Assembly: GCA_027452215.1 (NCBI GenBank)
Contig: DAIDGQ010000018.1
Span: 1 to 64,000, forward strand
DNA from: Granulicella sp.
Lineage (GTDB): Bacteria > Acidobacteriota > Terriglobia > Terriglobales > Acidobacteriaceae
Length of the DNA: 64,000 nucleotides
Direction: 5' to 3'
Shown: in pieces, positions 10,527 through 20,800 of the stretch
Layout of the letters: each line of letters starts with the position of its first letter
Position numbering within the stretch: the stretch's first letter is position 1
The notes under the pieces: generated by a model
What the model saw: the letters and a program-made list of their open reading frames with translations, nothing else
What the model was told of the DNA's origin: nothing
Databases searched by the model: none
Position numbers and translations under genes: made by a program

Positions 10527-10754
10527 TCTCACGATAGCGACATCGACGATTGATTGCTTTCCTGGTTCCGTATCCGCATAATCACGGAACACCGAGTCAA
10601 TAACTAGGCAGTCTCAAGGCTGTGACTGAGCAATCACCCAGCCACTGAACTTCCACAACCGCCCAATTCAAACGTCCGTCGGACTCCATCCATTCCGCCG
10701 GGATCGTTTGCCTCGCTATTTTGCCATCACATTCCAGCGCTCAGGAGTATGTTC

Positions 10755-13700
10755 ATGAAGACCCGCATCATCAGGCATTGCGTGACGTGTATGTTCCTTC
10801 TCGTGCTGTCTGCGACTTGGCTCACAGCGCAGACCAACACTACCGCTCTGTCCGGAACAGTCGTCGATGCGAGTGGCGCCATCATCCCCGGTGCCACCAT
10901 AGATATCGCAAATGCAGCTTCAGGAAAGACTCAGAGCACGAAGGCTAAGTCCAAGGGCGAGTTCTCCTTCGAGCAACTTCCGCCCGGCACTTACGAAGTC
11001 AAAGTCAGCGCACCCGGCTTCTCCGAACAAGATCAAAAGGTGGAATTGCTTGTCTCAACACCGGTCAACCTATCCTTCAAATTGACCGCAGGCTCTAGCG
11101 AAGTCGTGAACGTTGAGACAAATATCGCAGAGATCAACAGCACCGACGCGACTCTAGGCAAAGCCTTTGACAGTACTCAGGTCGCCAACCTACCGTACCT
11201 GGCGAACAACGTGACCTACCTGCTTTCACTGCAACCTGGAGTTCTTGGACTCGATAGCGGGGCTCAAACCGGTGGCCTGAATGTCGACTCACGCACTGGC
11301 ATCGTCAATGGCGCGCGCCAGGACCAAACCAACATTACCCTTGACGGTGTCGATAACAATGACCAGATCTTCGGTTACGCATTCAATGGTGCTCTGCGGT
11401 CGACGCGTGACTCAGTCGAAGAGTTCCGTGTAACCACGACCAACGCCAATGCTGACGCTGGCCGATCCTCGGGAGGTCAAGTTTCGCTTGTCACCAAGAG
11501 CGGAACTAATTCATTCCACGGGAGTGCCTATGAGTTCTATCGCGGATCCGCAACTGCTTCAAACCAGTGGTTCAACAAACAGTCTGAACTGCAAACTGGT
11601 CAGCCAAATGTTCAGGCGAAAGTCCTCGAAAATACTTACGGCGCTTCGCTCGGCCTGCCAATTAGGAAAGGCAAGCTGTTTTTCTTCGGAGCCTATGAGG
11701 GCTTCAAACAAGCCAGTGACATTCCTGTGGGCGAGACCGTTCCATCGGTCTTGGGAGGTGGTGGACTTATCACCGGAAATGTTAGCTATCAAACCTGCGG
11801 AGTCGGCAACTCGATCAATTGTTTGAACCCCACAACCATGACGTTGACGCCACAGGATATTGCCACACTGGATGATCGTTCTCTCGATTCCGCTTGTGCG
11901 AGCACGACCTGCTACGCCCCCGCGACGAACACTGCGGCAGTCGCCTATTTCAAACAGTTTCCTCTCTCAAACGCAAATGGGGCGGGCGACCTTCTGAATA
12001 CAGGCGGATACAATTTCACTTCGCCCGCACCTCTGCATCAGATTACGAACATCGCTCGGATTGACTGGAATGCAACCCCGCGCCAGACGGTGTTTGTGCG
12101 TGGAAACCTGCAATCCGACAACCAAGCCACACCGGAGCAATTCCCCGGCGAGGTTGCTGCTTCGAACATCTTCGGCAACAGCAAAGGAATCGCCGCCGGG
12201 CACACCTGGTCGATCAATGACCGTATGACGAATAATTTCCGCTACGGCCTTGTTCGAATCGGAAACGCTTCGCGCGGAACCGCGAGCGGCAACCCGTTTG
12301 TCAACTTTGGCGCCTTTAATACATTAACAGCCGCCACAACGACACATATTTACGACGTGACCACCAATAACTTCACAGACGACCTCACCTTTGTTAAAGG
12401 ACGGCACGTCCTCCAGGTAGGAGCAGATTTTATCTACCTGTCAAACGCTCAGTACTTCGACGCCCCTCTCCTGCAAGAAGCTCAGGTGACGCCGAACCTG
12501 CTTGCCACCGCCGCCATCGCGGACCAGGGAGGCAGCTTCGACCCCAGCACCGGACAGTGCGGCGCTGACTGCGCTCCCGTAGCATCGGCCTTTGAATCCA
12601 ACTACAACAACGCAATTATCGCCAACGCCGGCGTCATAGAAGCGGCTACATCTGGAACCGAGTTCATGGTCCAGAACAACTCACTCGTGCCTCAGGGTGC
12701 GGGAGTTGTTCCCACCCACACGTTCAGAAACCTCGAGCAGGAATACTACATCCAGGATCAATGGAAAGTAACCAGCCAGCTAACCTTGACCGCTGGCCTA
12801 CGCTACGTCTATCTCGGTGTTCCCGATGAGATCCACGGTCAGGAGATTGCGCCCACGATCTCGCTCAATACTTTTTTTGCGAACAGAATCAATGGCGCTG
12901 CCTCTGGAAATGCGTATGACACCGATATCTCCTTCCGCGCCGCGGGCTCTCATAACGGGCAGCCTAACTTCTGGACCGCACAGAAGGGGAACTTCGCTCC
13001 GCGCATTGCGTTCGCATGGGCCACTCAGGACAACAAGACCTCAGTACGCGGCGGATTCGCCCTCGCCTACGATCATTTCGGCGCAGCGGTCATCGATTCT
13101 TACCAGTCCAATCCACAGTCTCTACTCTCAATCTCTCAGACCAATCTGGCCACCTACACTGACATCAACTCCAATCCGCGCTTCACCGCGTACCATGCCG
13201 TCCCCTCCGTCGCAGGTGCTACGGCACCCCTTCCACTTCCATATACACCCGCGGAGAGCCCCTTCACCTTCGACTACAGCATCAACGACCACCAGAAGAC
13301 GCCGTACGCCGAAACATTCAACCTGACAGTTCAACGCGAGTTTGCTAAGAGCCTCACCATCACAGCCTCGTATGTTGGCCGCCTTGGGCGTCATCTACTG
13401 CAAAACCTCGATGTCGCCATGCCTACCAACTTCTATGATGCTGCCAGCGGAATGTCTTACTTCCAGGCAGCCACCATCTATCGCAAGATGATCGATGCGG
13501 GTATCGATGCGGCAACTGTATCCAACACCGGCTACTTTCAGAACCTGTTTCCTAACTTCAGCGCAACCGACGGCGTAACCGGAGTAACCTACACCGGTGC
13601 TCAGGGTTACTACGCTTCACTCATGGCCAATAGCGGCAATGAAACTAATACTCTATTTCAGGCAGATACCAACCCGGCCGCATCGTCAAGTGGCCAGAGC

Positions 13701-14537
13701 TTCAGATTCTTCTTCCCGCAGACCTCTTCGGTCTACGTGCAATCGACCTTGGGCGTCAGCAACTACAACGCCTTCCAGTTCTCCGTCCGGCAGGCGCTTC
13801 GCTCTGGCCTCGAGTACGACGTAAACTACACTCTGTCGCATTCACTCGACGAAGGCTCCGACCCCGAGCGTAACGCCAACGGCAGCCCCATCATCAATGC
13901 CTTCGCTCCGCACCAGTGGTACGGAAACTCAGACTTCGACGTGCGTCATAACATCACAGCCAATTACTCGATCCCTTTCCCCTTCGGCAAAGGCCGTCAA
14001 TTCCTTACCCAAGGTGGTTGGCTTGATCGTCTCGTCGGAGGTTTTGAGTTGAACGGAGTCGTCCACTACAGCACAGGCTTTCCCTTCAGCGCTGTTGCTG
14101 CAAACGTTTGGGGTACGAACTTCGCCTTCAACAGCAACATGGTCCAAACCGGCCCCATTCCTACCGGTGGCCACCACTACAACGCATCCCTGATGGAGGA
14201 GACGGCGCTCAACGGGATCAGTTCCGCACAGGCCGCCGGCAACCTCCGCTTCGCCTATCCCGGGGACGCTGGCCAACGCAACAACTTCCGCTCTGACGGG
14301 TACTTGTCCATCGACGACGGTCTTGCTAAGAACTTCCGCACTTGGCATGATCAGCAGTTCCGGATCTCTGCGGAGGTCTTCAACGTCATCAATACCAATC
14401 GCTTCGGCATTCCTCAAAACGCGGGAGACAGTCCTAACTTCGGCGTGTATCAAAACCAGAGTGCTTCTTTCAATGGTCCGAATGCTCTACTACTGCAACC
14501 CCGCCAGATGCAGTTCTCCGGTAAGTACATCTTCTAG
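10755..14537 (+). CDS. Oar-like TonB-dependent receptor with carboxypeptidase-regulatory domain
   Basis: About 1260 residues. The start is taken at the second ATG (10755), which has AGGAG at normal distance; the first ATG at 10749 is too close. A signal peptide ends LTAQ. Next comes a carboxypeptidase-regulatory-like Ig fold (about 25-110, with SGTVVDASGAIIPGATI), then a plug region (GARQDQTNITLDGVDNN) and a long C-terminal beta-barrel ending in Phe (GKYIF). This architecture is greatly expanded in Acidobacteriota and is usually taken as an outer-membrane importer of large or complex substrates. It sits under the divergent LysR and upstream of a metallo-hydrolase, which suggests uptake followed by periplasmic cleavage. 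The substrate is unknown. Confidence 0.93.
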   Translation: MKTRIIRHCVTCMFLLVLSATWLTAQTNTTALSGTVVDASGAIIPGATIDIANAASGKTQSTKAKSKGEFSFEQLPPGTYEVKVSAPGFSEQDQKVELLVSTPVNLSFKLTAGSSEVVNVETNIAEINSTDATLGKAFDSTQVANLPYLANNVTYLLSLQPGVLGLDSGAQTGGLNVDSRTGIVNGARQDQTNITLDGVDNNDQIFGYAFNGALRSTRDSVEEFRVTTTNANADAGRSSGGQVSLVTKSGTNSFHGSAYEFYRGSATASNQWFNKQSELQTGQPNVQAKVLENTYGASLGLPIRKGKLFFFGAYEGFKQASDIPVGETVPSVLGGGGLITGNVSYQTCGVGNSINCLNPTTMTLTPQDIATLDDRSLDSACASTTCYAPATNTAAVAYFKQFPLSNANGAGDLLNTGGYNFTSPAPLHQITNIARIDWNATPRQTVFVRGNLQSDNQATPEQFPGEVAASNIFGNSKGIAAGHTWSINDRMTNNFRYGLVRIGNASRGTASGNPFVNFGAFNTLTAATTTHIYDVTTNNFTDDLTFVKGRHVLQVGADFIYLSNAQYFDAPLLQEAQVTPNLLATAAIADQGGSFDPSTGQCGADCAPVASAFESNYNNAIIANAGVIEAATSGTEFMVQNNSLVPQGAGVVPTHTFRNLEQEYYIQDQWKVTSQLTLTAGLRYVYLGVPDEIHGQEIAPTISLNTFFANRINGAASGNAYDTDISFRAAGSHNGQPNFWTAQKGNFAPRIAFAWATQDNKTSVRGGFALAYDHFGAAVIDSYQSNPQSLLSISQTNLATYTDINSNPRFTAYHAVPSVAGATAPLPLPYTPAESPFTFDYSINDHQKTPYAETFNLTVQREFAKSLTITASYVGRLGRHLLQNLDVAMPTNFYDAASGMSYFQAATIYRKMIDAGIDAATVSNTGYFQNLFPNFSATDGVTGVTYTGAQGYYASLMANSGNETNTLFQADTNPAASSSGQSFRFFFPQTSSVYVQSTLGVSNYNAFQFSVRQALRSGLEYDVNYTLSHSLDEGSDPERNANGSPIINAFAPHQWYGNSDFDVRHNITANYSIPFPFGKGRQFLTQGGWLDRLVGGFELNGVVHYSTGFPFSAVAANVWGTNFAFNSNMVQTGPIPTGGHHYNASLMEETALNGISSAQAAGNLRFAYPGDAGQRNNFRSDGYLSIDDGLAKNFRTWHDQQFRISAEVFNVINTNRFGIPQNAGDSPNFGVYQNQSASFNGPNALLLQPRQMQFSGKYIF

Positions 14538-14554
14538 CCTTGCTGCGAACCAAG

Positions 14555-14597
14555 ACCGGCGCTCACCCCAATCAGGATGAGCGCCGGTATACTTTTC
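14555..14597 (+). terminator. Hairpin terminator after the receptor
   Basis: A perfect 11-base stem, ACCGGCGCTCA (14555-14565) with TGAGCGCCGGT (14578-14588), is followed by ATACTTTTC. It starts 18 bases after the receptor stop and ends about 20 bases before the hydrolase ribosome site, so it may reduce rather than abolish read-through. Confidence 0.7.
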
Positions 14598-14617
14598 TCA
14601 TCACGACCGAGGTTTCT

Positions 14618-15628
14618 ATGTTCAGCAACTCCTTTGCCGCGGCGGCTCTCGCGGCGGCTCTCTGCCTCTCCTCAAGCCTAACCTTCGCGCAGTTCCCTCA
14701 GCCCAACGGGGGCACCCTCGAGCGAGGCTCGCTTCCCTCCCACTGGCTCTCCCAACAGCCCAAGTGCATGGAGATCCCCGAGTGGCAAGTCCATGAGTAC
14801 AACCCAAACTTCTTCATCCTCCGCCAGTCACCCTGCACTGACTACGAGAAGCCTTTCGTCTTTCTCTTTTTCGGCAAGAACAAAGCAATGCTGGTCGATA
14901 CTGGCTCACGCAACGGCGATCTCATCCCGACCCTGCAACTCACCATCAAGAATTGGCTGAAGCGCAACGACCGCAGCAGCATCCCACTCATCGTCACCCA
15001 CACCCACGAACACGAAGACCACACCTGGGGGGACAAAGCCCTCCAGGCCATGAACGACCCCTCAATCCCCGTCACCTTCGTCGCTTCCTCAGTCGAAGCC
15101 AACAGCCAGTTCTTCTCCATCGCGCATTGGCCAGAGGACATCGGCCACATCGACCTCGGTGAACGAGTCCTCGACATCGTCCCGATCCCTGGCCACAGTG
15201 CCGCCAGCATCGCGTTCTACGATCACAACACCGGCGTCCTGCTTTCGGGAGACACCATGTATCCTGGTAGGCTCTACGTCAACGACTTCCCTGCCTTCCA
15301 AGCCAGCGTCGAGCGCCTCATCAAGTTCACCGAAGGCAAACCAGTCGCACATCTACTCGGCAACCACATCGAAGAATCCGCGACGCCATTCCTCGATTAC
15401 CCCGTCGGCACCATGTATCAGCCCAACGAGCACGAACTTGCCCTCGCACGAGGTTCCCTCCTCGAGCTCGAAGACGCTCTACAGTCCATGCACGGCACGC
15501 CACAGCGTCTTGCCCTGCGCGACTTCACCGTCTGGCCGTCCGGCCCCAGTTCTCCGGCCCAGCAAGTTGAATACAAGAAATATGTAGAAGAGCAAAAATC
15601 AAAGATGTGGGATCACTCGCAACCATAG
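14618..15628 (+). CDS. Exported metallo-beta-lactamase-fold hydrolase
   Basis: A 336-residue protein. The start is set at 14618 because a signal peptide (FSNSFAAAALAAALCL, ending FAQ) begins there and GAGG lies five bases upstream; the open frame extends further but through the terminator. The zinc motif reads HTHEHEDHTWGD (HxHxxDH layout), followed by GHSAASIAFYD, LLSGDTMYPG and LGNHIEES, giving the usual ligand set. The fold hydrolyses esters, lactams, lactones, thioesters or phosphodiesters; nothing here fixes the substrate. It acts in the periplasm and follows the receptor, so it may process what the receptor imports. Confidence 0.87.
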   Translation: MFSNSFAAAALAAALCLSSSLTFAQFPQPNGGTLERGSLPSHWLSQQPKCMEIPEWQVHEYNPNFFILRQSPCTDYEKPFVFLFFGKNKAMLVDTGSRNGDLIPTLQLTIKNWLKRNDRSSIPLIVTHTHEHEDHTWGDKALQAMNDPSIPVTFVASSVEANSQFFSIAHWPEDIGHIDLGERVLDIVPIPGHSAASIAFYDHNTGVLLSGDTMYPGRLYVNDFPAFQASVERLIKFTEGKPVAHLLGNHIEESATPFLDYPVGTMYQPNEHELALARGSLLELEDALQSMHGTPQRLALRDFTVWPSGPSSPAQQVEYKKYVEEQKSKMWDHSQP

Positions 15629-15632
15629 CAAC

Positions 15633-15647
15633 GCCAGCCACGCTGGC
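15633..15647. terminator. Small hairpin between convergent genes
   Basis: GCCAGC (15633-15638) and GCTGGC (15642-15647) around CAC. It sits in the 26-base gap between the convergent hydrolase and cytochrome stops, where a bidirectional terminator is expected, but no T tract follows. Confidence 0.35.
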
Positions 15648-15654
15648 TCGAGAC

Positions 15655-16149
15655 TCAATCCTTAGTTGCGATCTCGCCGCTATAAACACCGGGACTACCA
15701 AGACTCCCTGCTCGCGGAAGATGACGGATATAAAGCACCATCTCCCACATCTCCCGATCTGAGAACTCTCCATCGGACGGCGGCATTCCCGATGGCCAAA
15801 TCCCATTCTTGATGATCCATTTCAGCTGACCATCGCTATACTGCTGCACCTGGGGCGATGCCAGTGACGGTATAGGTGGCGACACCGTCGCCGCAAACGG
15901 GACGCCCGTATTCTGTCCATCCAGACCATGGCACACCATGCAGTAGGACGTGAACGAGTCCTTGCCCTCTGCGATATTCTCTGGCGTCGCCTTATAAGGA
16001 TTAACATCTGTCTTGCCCCCAATCGAGACATGATGTTTCGCCCAATACGCGACCGTAATTTCCGCTTTGGAGGGCGGCGTCACCCGGCAGCCCGTCAGCG
16101 CGGGCATTAGAGATATAACAGTGAAACCGACCGTCTTCCTAACCGACAT
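15655..16149 (-). CDS. c-type cytochrome lipoprotein
   Basis: A 164-residue monohaem cytochrome c. The N-terminal lipobox ALTGC predicts lipidation at Cys21 and membrane anchoring. The haem motif is CMVCH (Cys70, Cys73, His74). The likely axial Met is in IWPSGMPPSDGEF, and the closing helix WEMVLYIRHLP matches class I cytochromes. It follows the DUF1501 gene after 93 bases on the same strand and is probably the last member of that transcription unit. Its place next to a multi-haem-motif DUF1549/DUF1553 protein suggests a periplasmic electron-transfer role. Confidence 0.9.
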   Translation of the reverse strand: MSVRKTVGFTVISLMPALTGCRVTPPSKAEITVAYWAKHHVSIGGKTDVNPYKATPENIAEGKDSFTSYCMVCHGLDGQNTGVPFAATVSPPIPSLASPQVQQYSDGQLKWIIKNGIWPSGMPPSDGEFSDREMWEMVLYIRHLPRAGSLGSPGVYSGEIATKD

Positions 16150-16242
16150 AAACCTTCAATCCCGAGTCTGCAAACCTGCACAAATGGATGCCGTACCGTA
16201 ACCCTTTCCCACGCAGGCAACCGCGGGGCTTATAAGGATTCA

Positions 16243-17724
16243 TTACGCGATGATGTCGTGGATTACGTTGCCCGCAACATCCGTAAGCCGGAAGTCACGT
16301 CCGCTCGACCGAAACGTCAGCTTGGTGTGATCAATGCCCATCAGGTACAGAATCGTGGCGTGGATGTCATGCACATGTACGGGCTTATCTACTACTTTCC
16401 ATCCAAAGTCGTCGGTCGCACCGTAGGTCGTTCCGCCCTTGATGCCACCGCCTGCGAGCCACATGGTAAACCCATGCGGATTGTGGTCGCGTCCCGCGTG
16501 AGTCCCTGCTCCGCCTAATTCGACCACCGGCGTGCGGCCAAACTCTGACCCGCATACGATGATCGTCTCGTCCAGCAGTCCCCGACCCTTCAGGTCCTTA
16601 ATCAGCGCCGCAAACGGCTGGTCCGAGTCCTTCGCGTTCTTGCGATGCGCCTGAATATCCTGGTGCGCATCCCATGGGTCCCCCATCGAGTAATACACCT
16701 GCACCATCCGCACACCGCGCTCAATCAACCTCGCCGCCGTAAGGCATCCACGTGCCGTCGATCCCTCGCCGTACATCTTGATCGTCGCCTCTGACTCCTT
16801 GCGCACATCAAACACATCCGGAGCCTCCGTCTGCATACGGTACGCCGTCTCCATTGAGCCGATCGTCGCCTCAAGCTGAGGATCCGCCTCGCCATCCGCA
16901 CCATATGTCTCTTGCTCGCTCAGCGCGTCCAACTTCTTCACCAGATCAATCTCTTTCCGCTGTTGCGTGATGTCGTATCTGTCGTTGTGGATGTCAGGAA
17001 TCAGCTTGTACGGGTCGAAGTCCTTCTGCTTCGTATCGCTCGTCACATACGTCGCTTGGTTTACCGCTGGAAGGAACCCAGCACTCCACAGCGGAGGTCC
17101 GACCGTCGTCGGAACCTGAGGACAAAGCACTACAAATCCTGGCAGATTCTTATTCTCTGTCCCCAGTCCATAGGTCAACCAAGCGCCCATCGAAGGCCGG
17201 CCAATGATATTCGCGCCCGTGTTCATCATGATCAGCGCTGGTTCGTGATTCGGAATTTCGGTATAGACCGAACGCACCACGCAGATGTCGTCCGCGCATG
17301 CTCCAACGTTCGGAAACAGTTCCGACACCTCAAGCCCATTCTTGCCATAGCGCTTGAACTCAAACGGTGACTTCATTAATGTCCCCGTCTTGCGCTCGTG
17401 TCCGAGGTCTCCGCCCGGCATTGGCTGCCCGTGAAACTTCGTCAACATCGGCTTATTATCGAAGCTGTCGACGTGGGACAGTCCCCCATTCATAAAAAGG
17501 AAAATTACGTGCTTCGCCTTTGGCTTGAAGTTTGGATCGTGCAGCATCCACGGCTTTGCTGTGGATGCATCCGCCGCCACTGAGCCAGGGTTCTCTTTGT
17601 CCAGAGCTTCAGCTTTTGCCAACGATTCGCCAATCATGCTGGCGAAGCTCATCATTGCAAATCCGCCGCCGATCTTACGTAGTGCATCGCGGCGAGTGAC
17701 TGGTTTCGGCTTCTGACAAGACAT
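16243..17724 (-). CDS. DUF1501 family exported protein
   Basis: A 493-residue protein with a twin-arginine-like leader (TRRDALRKIGGGFAMMSF). The body has the sulfatase/phosphatase-like fold typical of DUF1501: HVIFLFMNGGLSHVDSFDNK near the N-terminus and CGSEFGRTPVVE then GRDHNPHGFTMWLAGGG toward the end. DUF1501 proteins nearly always sit beside DUF1549/DUF1553 cytochromes in Planctomycetes, Verrucomicrobia and Acidobacteria, as here (91-base gap to the upstream gene). Their reaction is not established. Export suggests a periplasmic site of action. Confidence 0.92.
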   Translation of the reverse strand: MSCQKPKPVTRRDALRKIGGGFAMMSFASMIGESLAKAEALDKENPGSVAADASTAKPWMLHDPNFKPKAKHVIFLFMNGGLSHVDSFDNKPMLTKFHGQPMPGGDLGHERKTGTLMKSPFEFKRYGKNGLEVSELFPNVGACADDICVVRSVYTEIPNHEPALIMMNTGANIIGRPSMGAWLTYGLGTENKNLPGFVVLCPQVPTTVGPPLWSAGFLPAVNQATYVTSDTKQKDFDPYKLIPDIHNDRYDITQQRKEIDLVKKLDALSEQETYGADGEADPQLEATIGSMETAYRMQTEAPDVFDVRKESEATIKMYGEGSTARGCLTAARLIERGVRMVQVYYSMGDPWDAHQDIQAHRKNAKDSDQPFAALIKDLKGRGLLDETIIVCGSEFGRTPVVELGGAGTHAGRDHNPHGFTMWLAGGGIKGGTTYGATDDFGWKVVDKPVHVHDIHATILYLMGIDHTKLTFRSSGRDFRLTDVAGNVIHDIIA

Positions 17725-17814
17725 GGTCTGATCTCCTTCGTACTGCGTCTGTACGTTCCTGGATGGCCGTGGATCCCGTCGAACTGCATCTGGGTCCGGT
17801 GTATCGATGAACCT

Positions 17815-20800
17815 TTAATTCAAAAATTCAAAATCATTCGAACTGAACAGCACGCGACAATATTCCTTCCATGCGCTGATCGGTTCCTGGTTGACCAGGT
17901 ACCCCGGCCTCTCAGGCGTGGTCTTCAGAAACTCGACACCTGCCTGCAATTCAGCCACGCTGGGAACTCGGCCATACAACAACCTATACGCCTCTGTGAT
18001 TCGGGCAGCATCGTCGCCCGCTGAATAAACACGCTTTGAAAGAACCTCCGCCTGCTTGTACACAAACGGATCGTTCATGAAGTACAGCCGCTGCACCGGG
18101 ACATTCGTAGAGAAGCGCTGCTCTGATGTAAACGTCGGATTCGGAAAGTCGAACGCCTGCAAGAAGGGATCTATCCTGAAGCGGCTCACCTTCGCGTATA
18201 CGGTCCGCTTGTCATTCTCGATACCCAGGGGTGTAGCCGGTCCGCCAGGATCCTTCGTATCTAGATCGCCCGCAACAAACAGCATGGAGTCGCGCAGCTG
18301 CTCCGCATCTAAGCGCTGCACTGAGAAGTGCGAGTAGTAGCGGTTCAGAGGATCCTTGACATGCTCTTCCGGAGTCTCCTTGCTGCTCTGCTCATACACT
18401 GCCGAAAGCATGATCATCCGCTGTAGCTTCTTCAGCGACATCCCATTCTTCCTGAACTGCACTGCTAGATAATCCAGCAACTCCGGGTCCGAAGGTGGAT
18501 CACCCACTTTCCCAAAATTATCCGCCGTGTTCACAATCCCCGTCCCAAAGTGCCACTTCCAGACGCGATTCACGATCACCCGCGTAGCTAGCGGGCTCGC
18601 AACAATATCCTCGGCAAGCTGCAACCGCCCGCTTCCCTGCGTGTAGGGCTTCCCTCCCGGAGGACTCAACACCGTCAGAAATCCACGTTGCACCACATCA
18701 CCATGCGCATGCGGGTTACCCCGGAGATCCAGCGCGATGTTCACCGCCTGCGGTCTGTCCGACATTCCATGTACGAACGGATAGACCTGCCCCAGCTTCT
18801 TATAGTTGCTTCCATCTTTCTGTAGCTCCGCCAAGTACGCCTGCTCAGCCGCGCCTAGCCGCCTCTGCAAGTCCCATCCGCGGAACACAAACAATCCAGG
18901 CAACCCACGCTCATCGAAAATCCCAGTCCCAAGCTGTCGCAGGAATAAATCCTCATACAGGTTCGCCTTCTCGGTGCTCATCACCTTCAGCTCTAACGTG
19001 CAGCCCGGACAGAACTGGTCATAGGTGTCGAACTCGTTCGGCTTCACGTCCTTCTCGCGCTCAGTCGGAACCCCGGCCTTCGCCTTGATCTTGTCGTTCT
19101 CGTCCTCAATCGCCTGCTCTTCAATCTCCAGATCATTGATCCTCTTCTGGAATGAATCCGCAAGGTACCTCGCCTGATCTTCCGTGCCGCCCTCGGCGAT
19201 CATCGCCTGCCAGTCCTTCAGGTACGGATAGAACAGCGGCTTCTTCGCAAGGAACGCGACCCACCGATCCAGCATCTCCGGTTCGAGCTGTGCTGCGTCC
19301 GCCGCATCCTGCACTTTCATCTTCGGCTTGCCCGCCACCTTCCAGGCAGCCACCATGTACTTCGAGCTCTGCGCGGCATACGCCTTCGCCAACATCTGCG
19401 TCTCGCTCTTGCTGTACTCCTGCGCTGCCTTGTCCTTCTCATTCGCGTCTTTGAACTTCTCACGCCAGAAGTTAATCTCTGACTCCGGGACGAACGCGTA
19501 CTCCTTATAGTTCGAACTCGCGAAGATGCCGCCCAGCGCATAATAATCCTTCGCCAGAATCGGATCGTATTTGTGGTCATGGCAGCGCGCACACGCAACC
19601 GTCAGCCCCAGAAATCCTCGCGTCACCGCATCAATGCGTTCGTTCCTCTCATCCGCGCGCCCCTGAATCGGCTCCGCCTGATCCCAGATCCACGGAGCTC
19701 CTCCCAAAAAACCCGTCCCCTTCAAGTCTTCTGGAGTCGGATGCGCAGACATCAAATCGCCCGCCAACTGTCGCTTCACAAACTGGTCGTAAGGCAAATC
19801 GTCGTTGAACTGCTTGATCACCCAATCGCGGTACACCCAAGCGCCATCCATCGGCATATAGCCGCGTCCGCGCGGATCGAGTCCCCGAATATCATCGTCC
19901 CCATATCGCGCCACATCCAGCCAGTGCCGTCCCCACCGCTCACCATATTGCTTCGATGCGAGCAACCGGTCCACAACTTTTGCAAACGCATCGGGCGATT
20001 TATCCTTTTCAAACGCCTCAATCTCTTCCGGAGTCGGCGGCAGTCCGATCAGATCTAGTGTCGCCCTCCGAATCAGTGTGCGTTTATCCGCGATCGAAGC
20101 CGGTTTCATACCCTTCTCTTCCAGCTTCGCCAGCACAAAATGGTCGATATCCGTCTTCGCCCAGTCTTTCAGCGCAGCATCCTTGACTGCTGGAACCGGA
20201 GGATCCACCAGCGGCATAAACGACCAGAAGTGCCGCATGTCATCCGTGATCTGCTTGCCGGTCGCAACCATCGGTGCAGACGTCTGCGGCCACGGCGCTC
20301 CCATTCGAATCCACTCGGTCAGAACCTCAACTTCGTCCGGGCTCAGCTTGCCGCCTTTCGGCATCTTCAGAGCCCCCGTCTGATGCACCGCAATCAATAG
20401 CAGGCTCTTCTCTGGATCGCCCGGCACAACCGCCGGTCCGAGATCTCCACCCTTCAGCAACGCGGCCCGCGAGGTCAGACTCAACCCGCCTGCCGAGCGC
20501 TCCTGGTGGCAACTCCCGCAAGAGTTCACCAAGATCGGCCGCACCTTATTCTCGAAATAATCCGTACCCGGAGCACCCTTCGCCTCAGCCGACGTCAGCG
20601 CGACGACCGGCATGGCCGCCTCTGCGCTGTCCCACGTACCGCCGCGCTTCACCCACTCCACCAAATTTGCGATATCGCCATCCGACAGCTTGCCGCCCTT
20701 CGGTGGCATCTTCAAATCGCCCGTCTGCATCACGGCCTCAATCAAAAGGCTCTTGTCTGGCGCACCAGGTACTATGGCCGGCCCGGAATCGCCTCCCTGC

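Larger units (their letters stand above)
10169..10754. promoter_or_regulatory. Long divergent control region between LysR and receptor genes
   Basis: This 586-base gap carries no gene that I can support. It is AT-richer than its neighbours and holds two inverted repeats built from the same half-site (listed separately). The receptor start is set here by AGGAG at 10743-10747, which is one base from the first ATG (10749) but seven from the second (10755). Confidence 0.5.
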
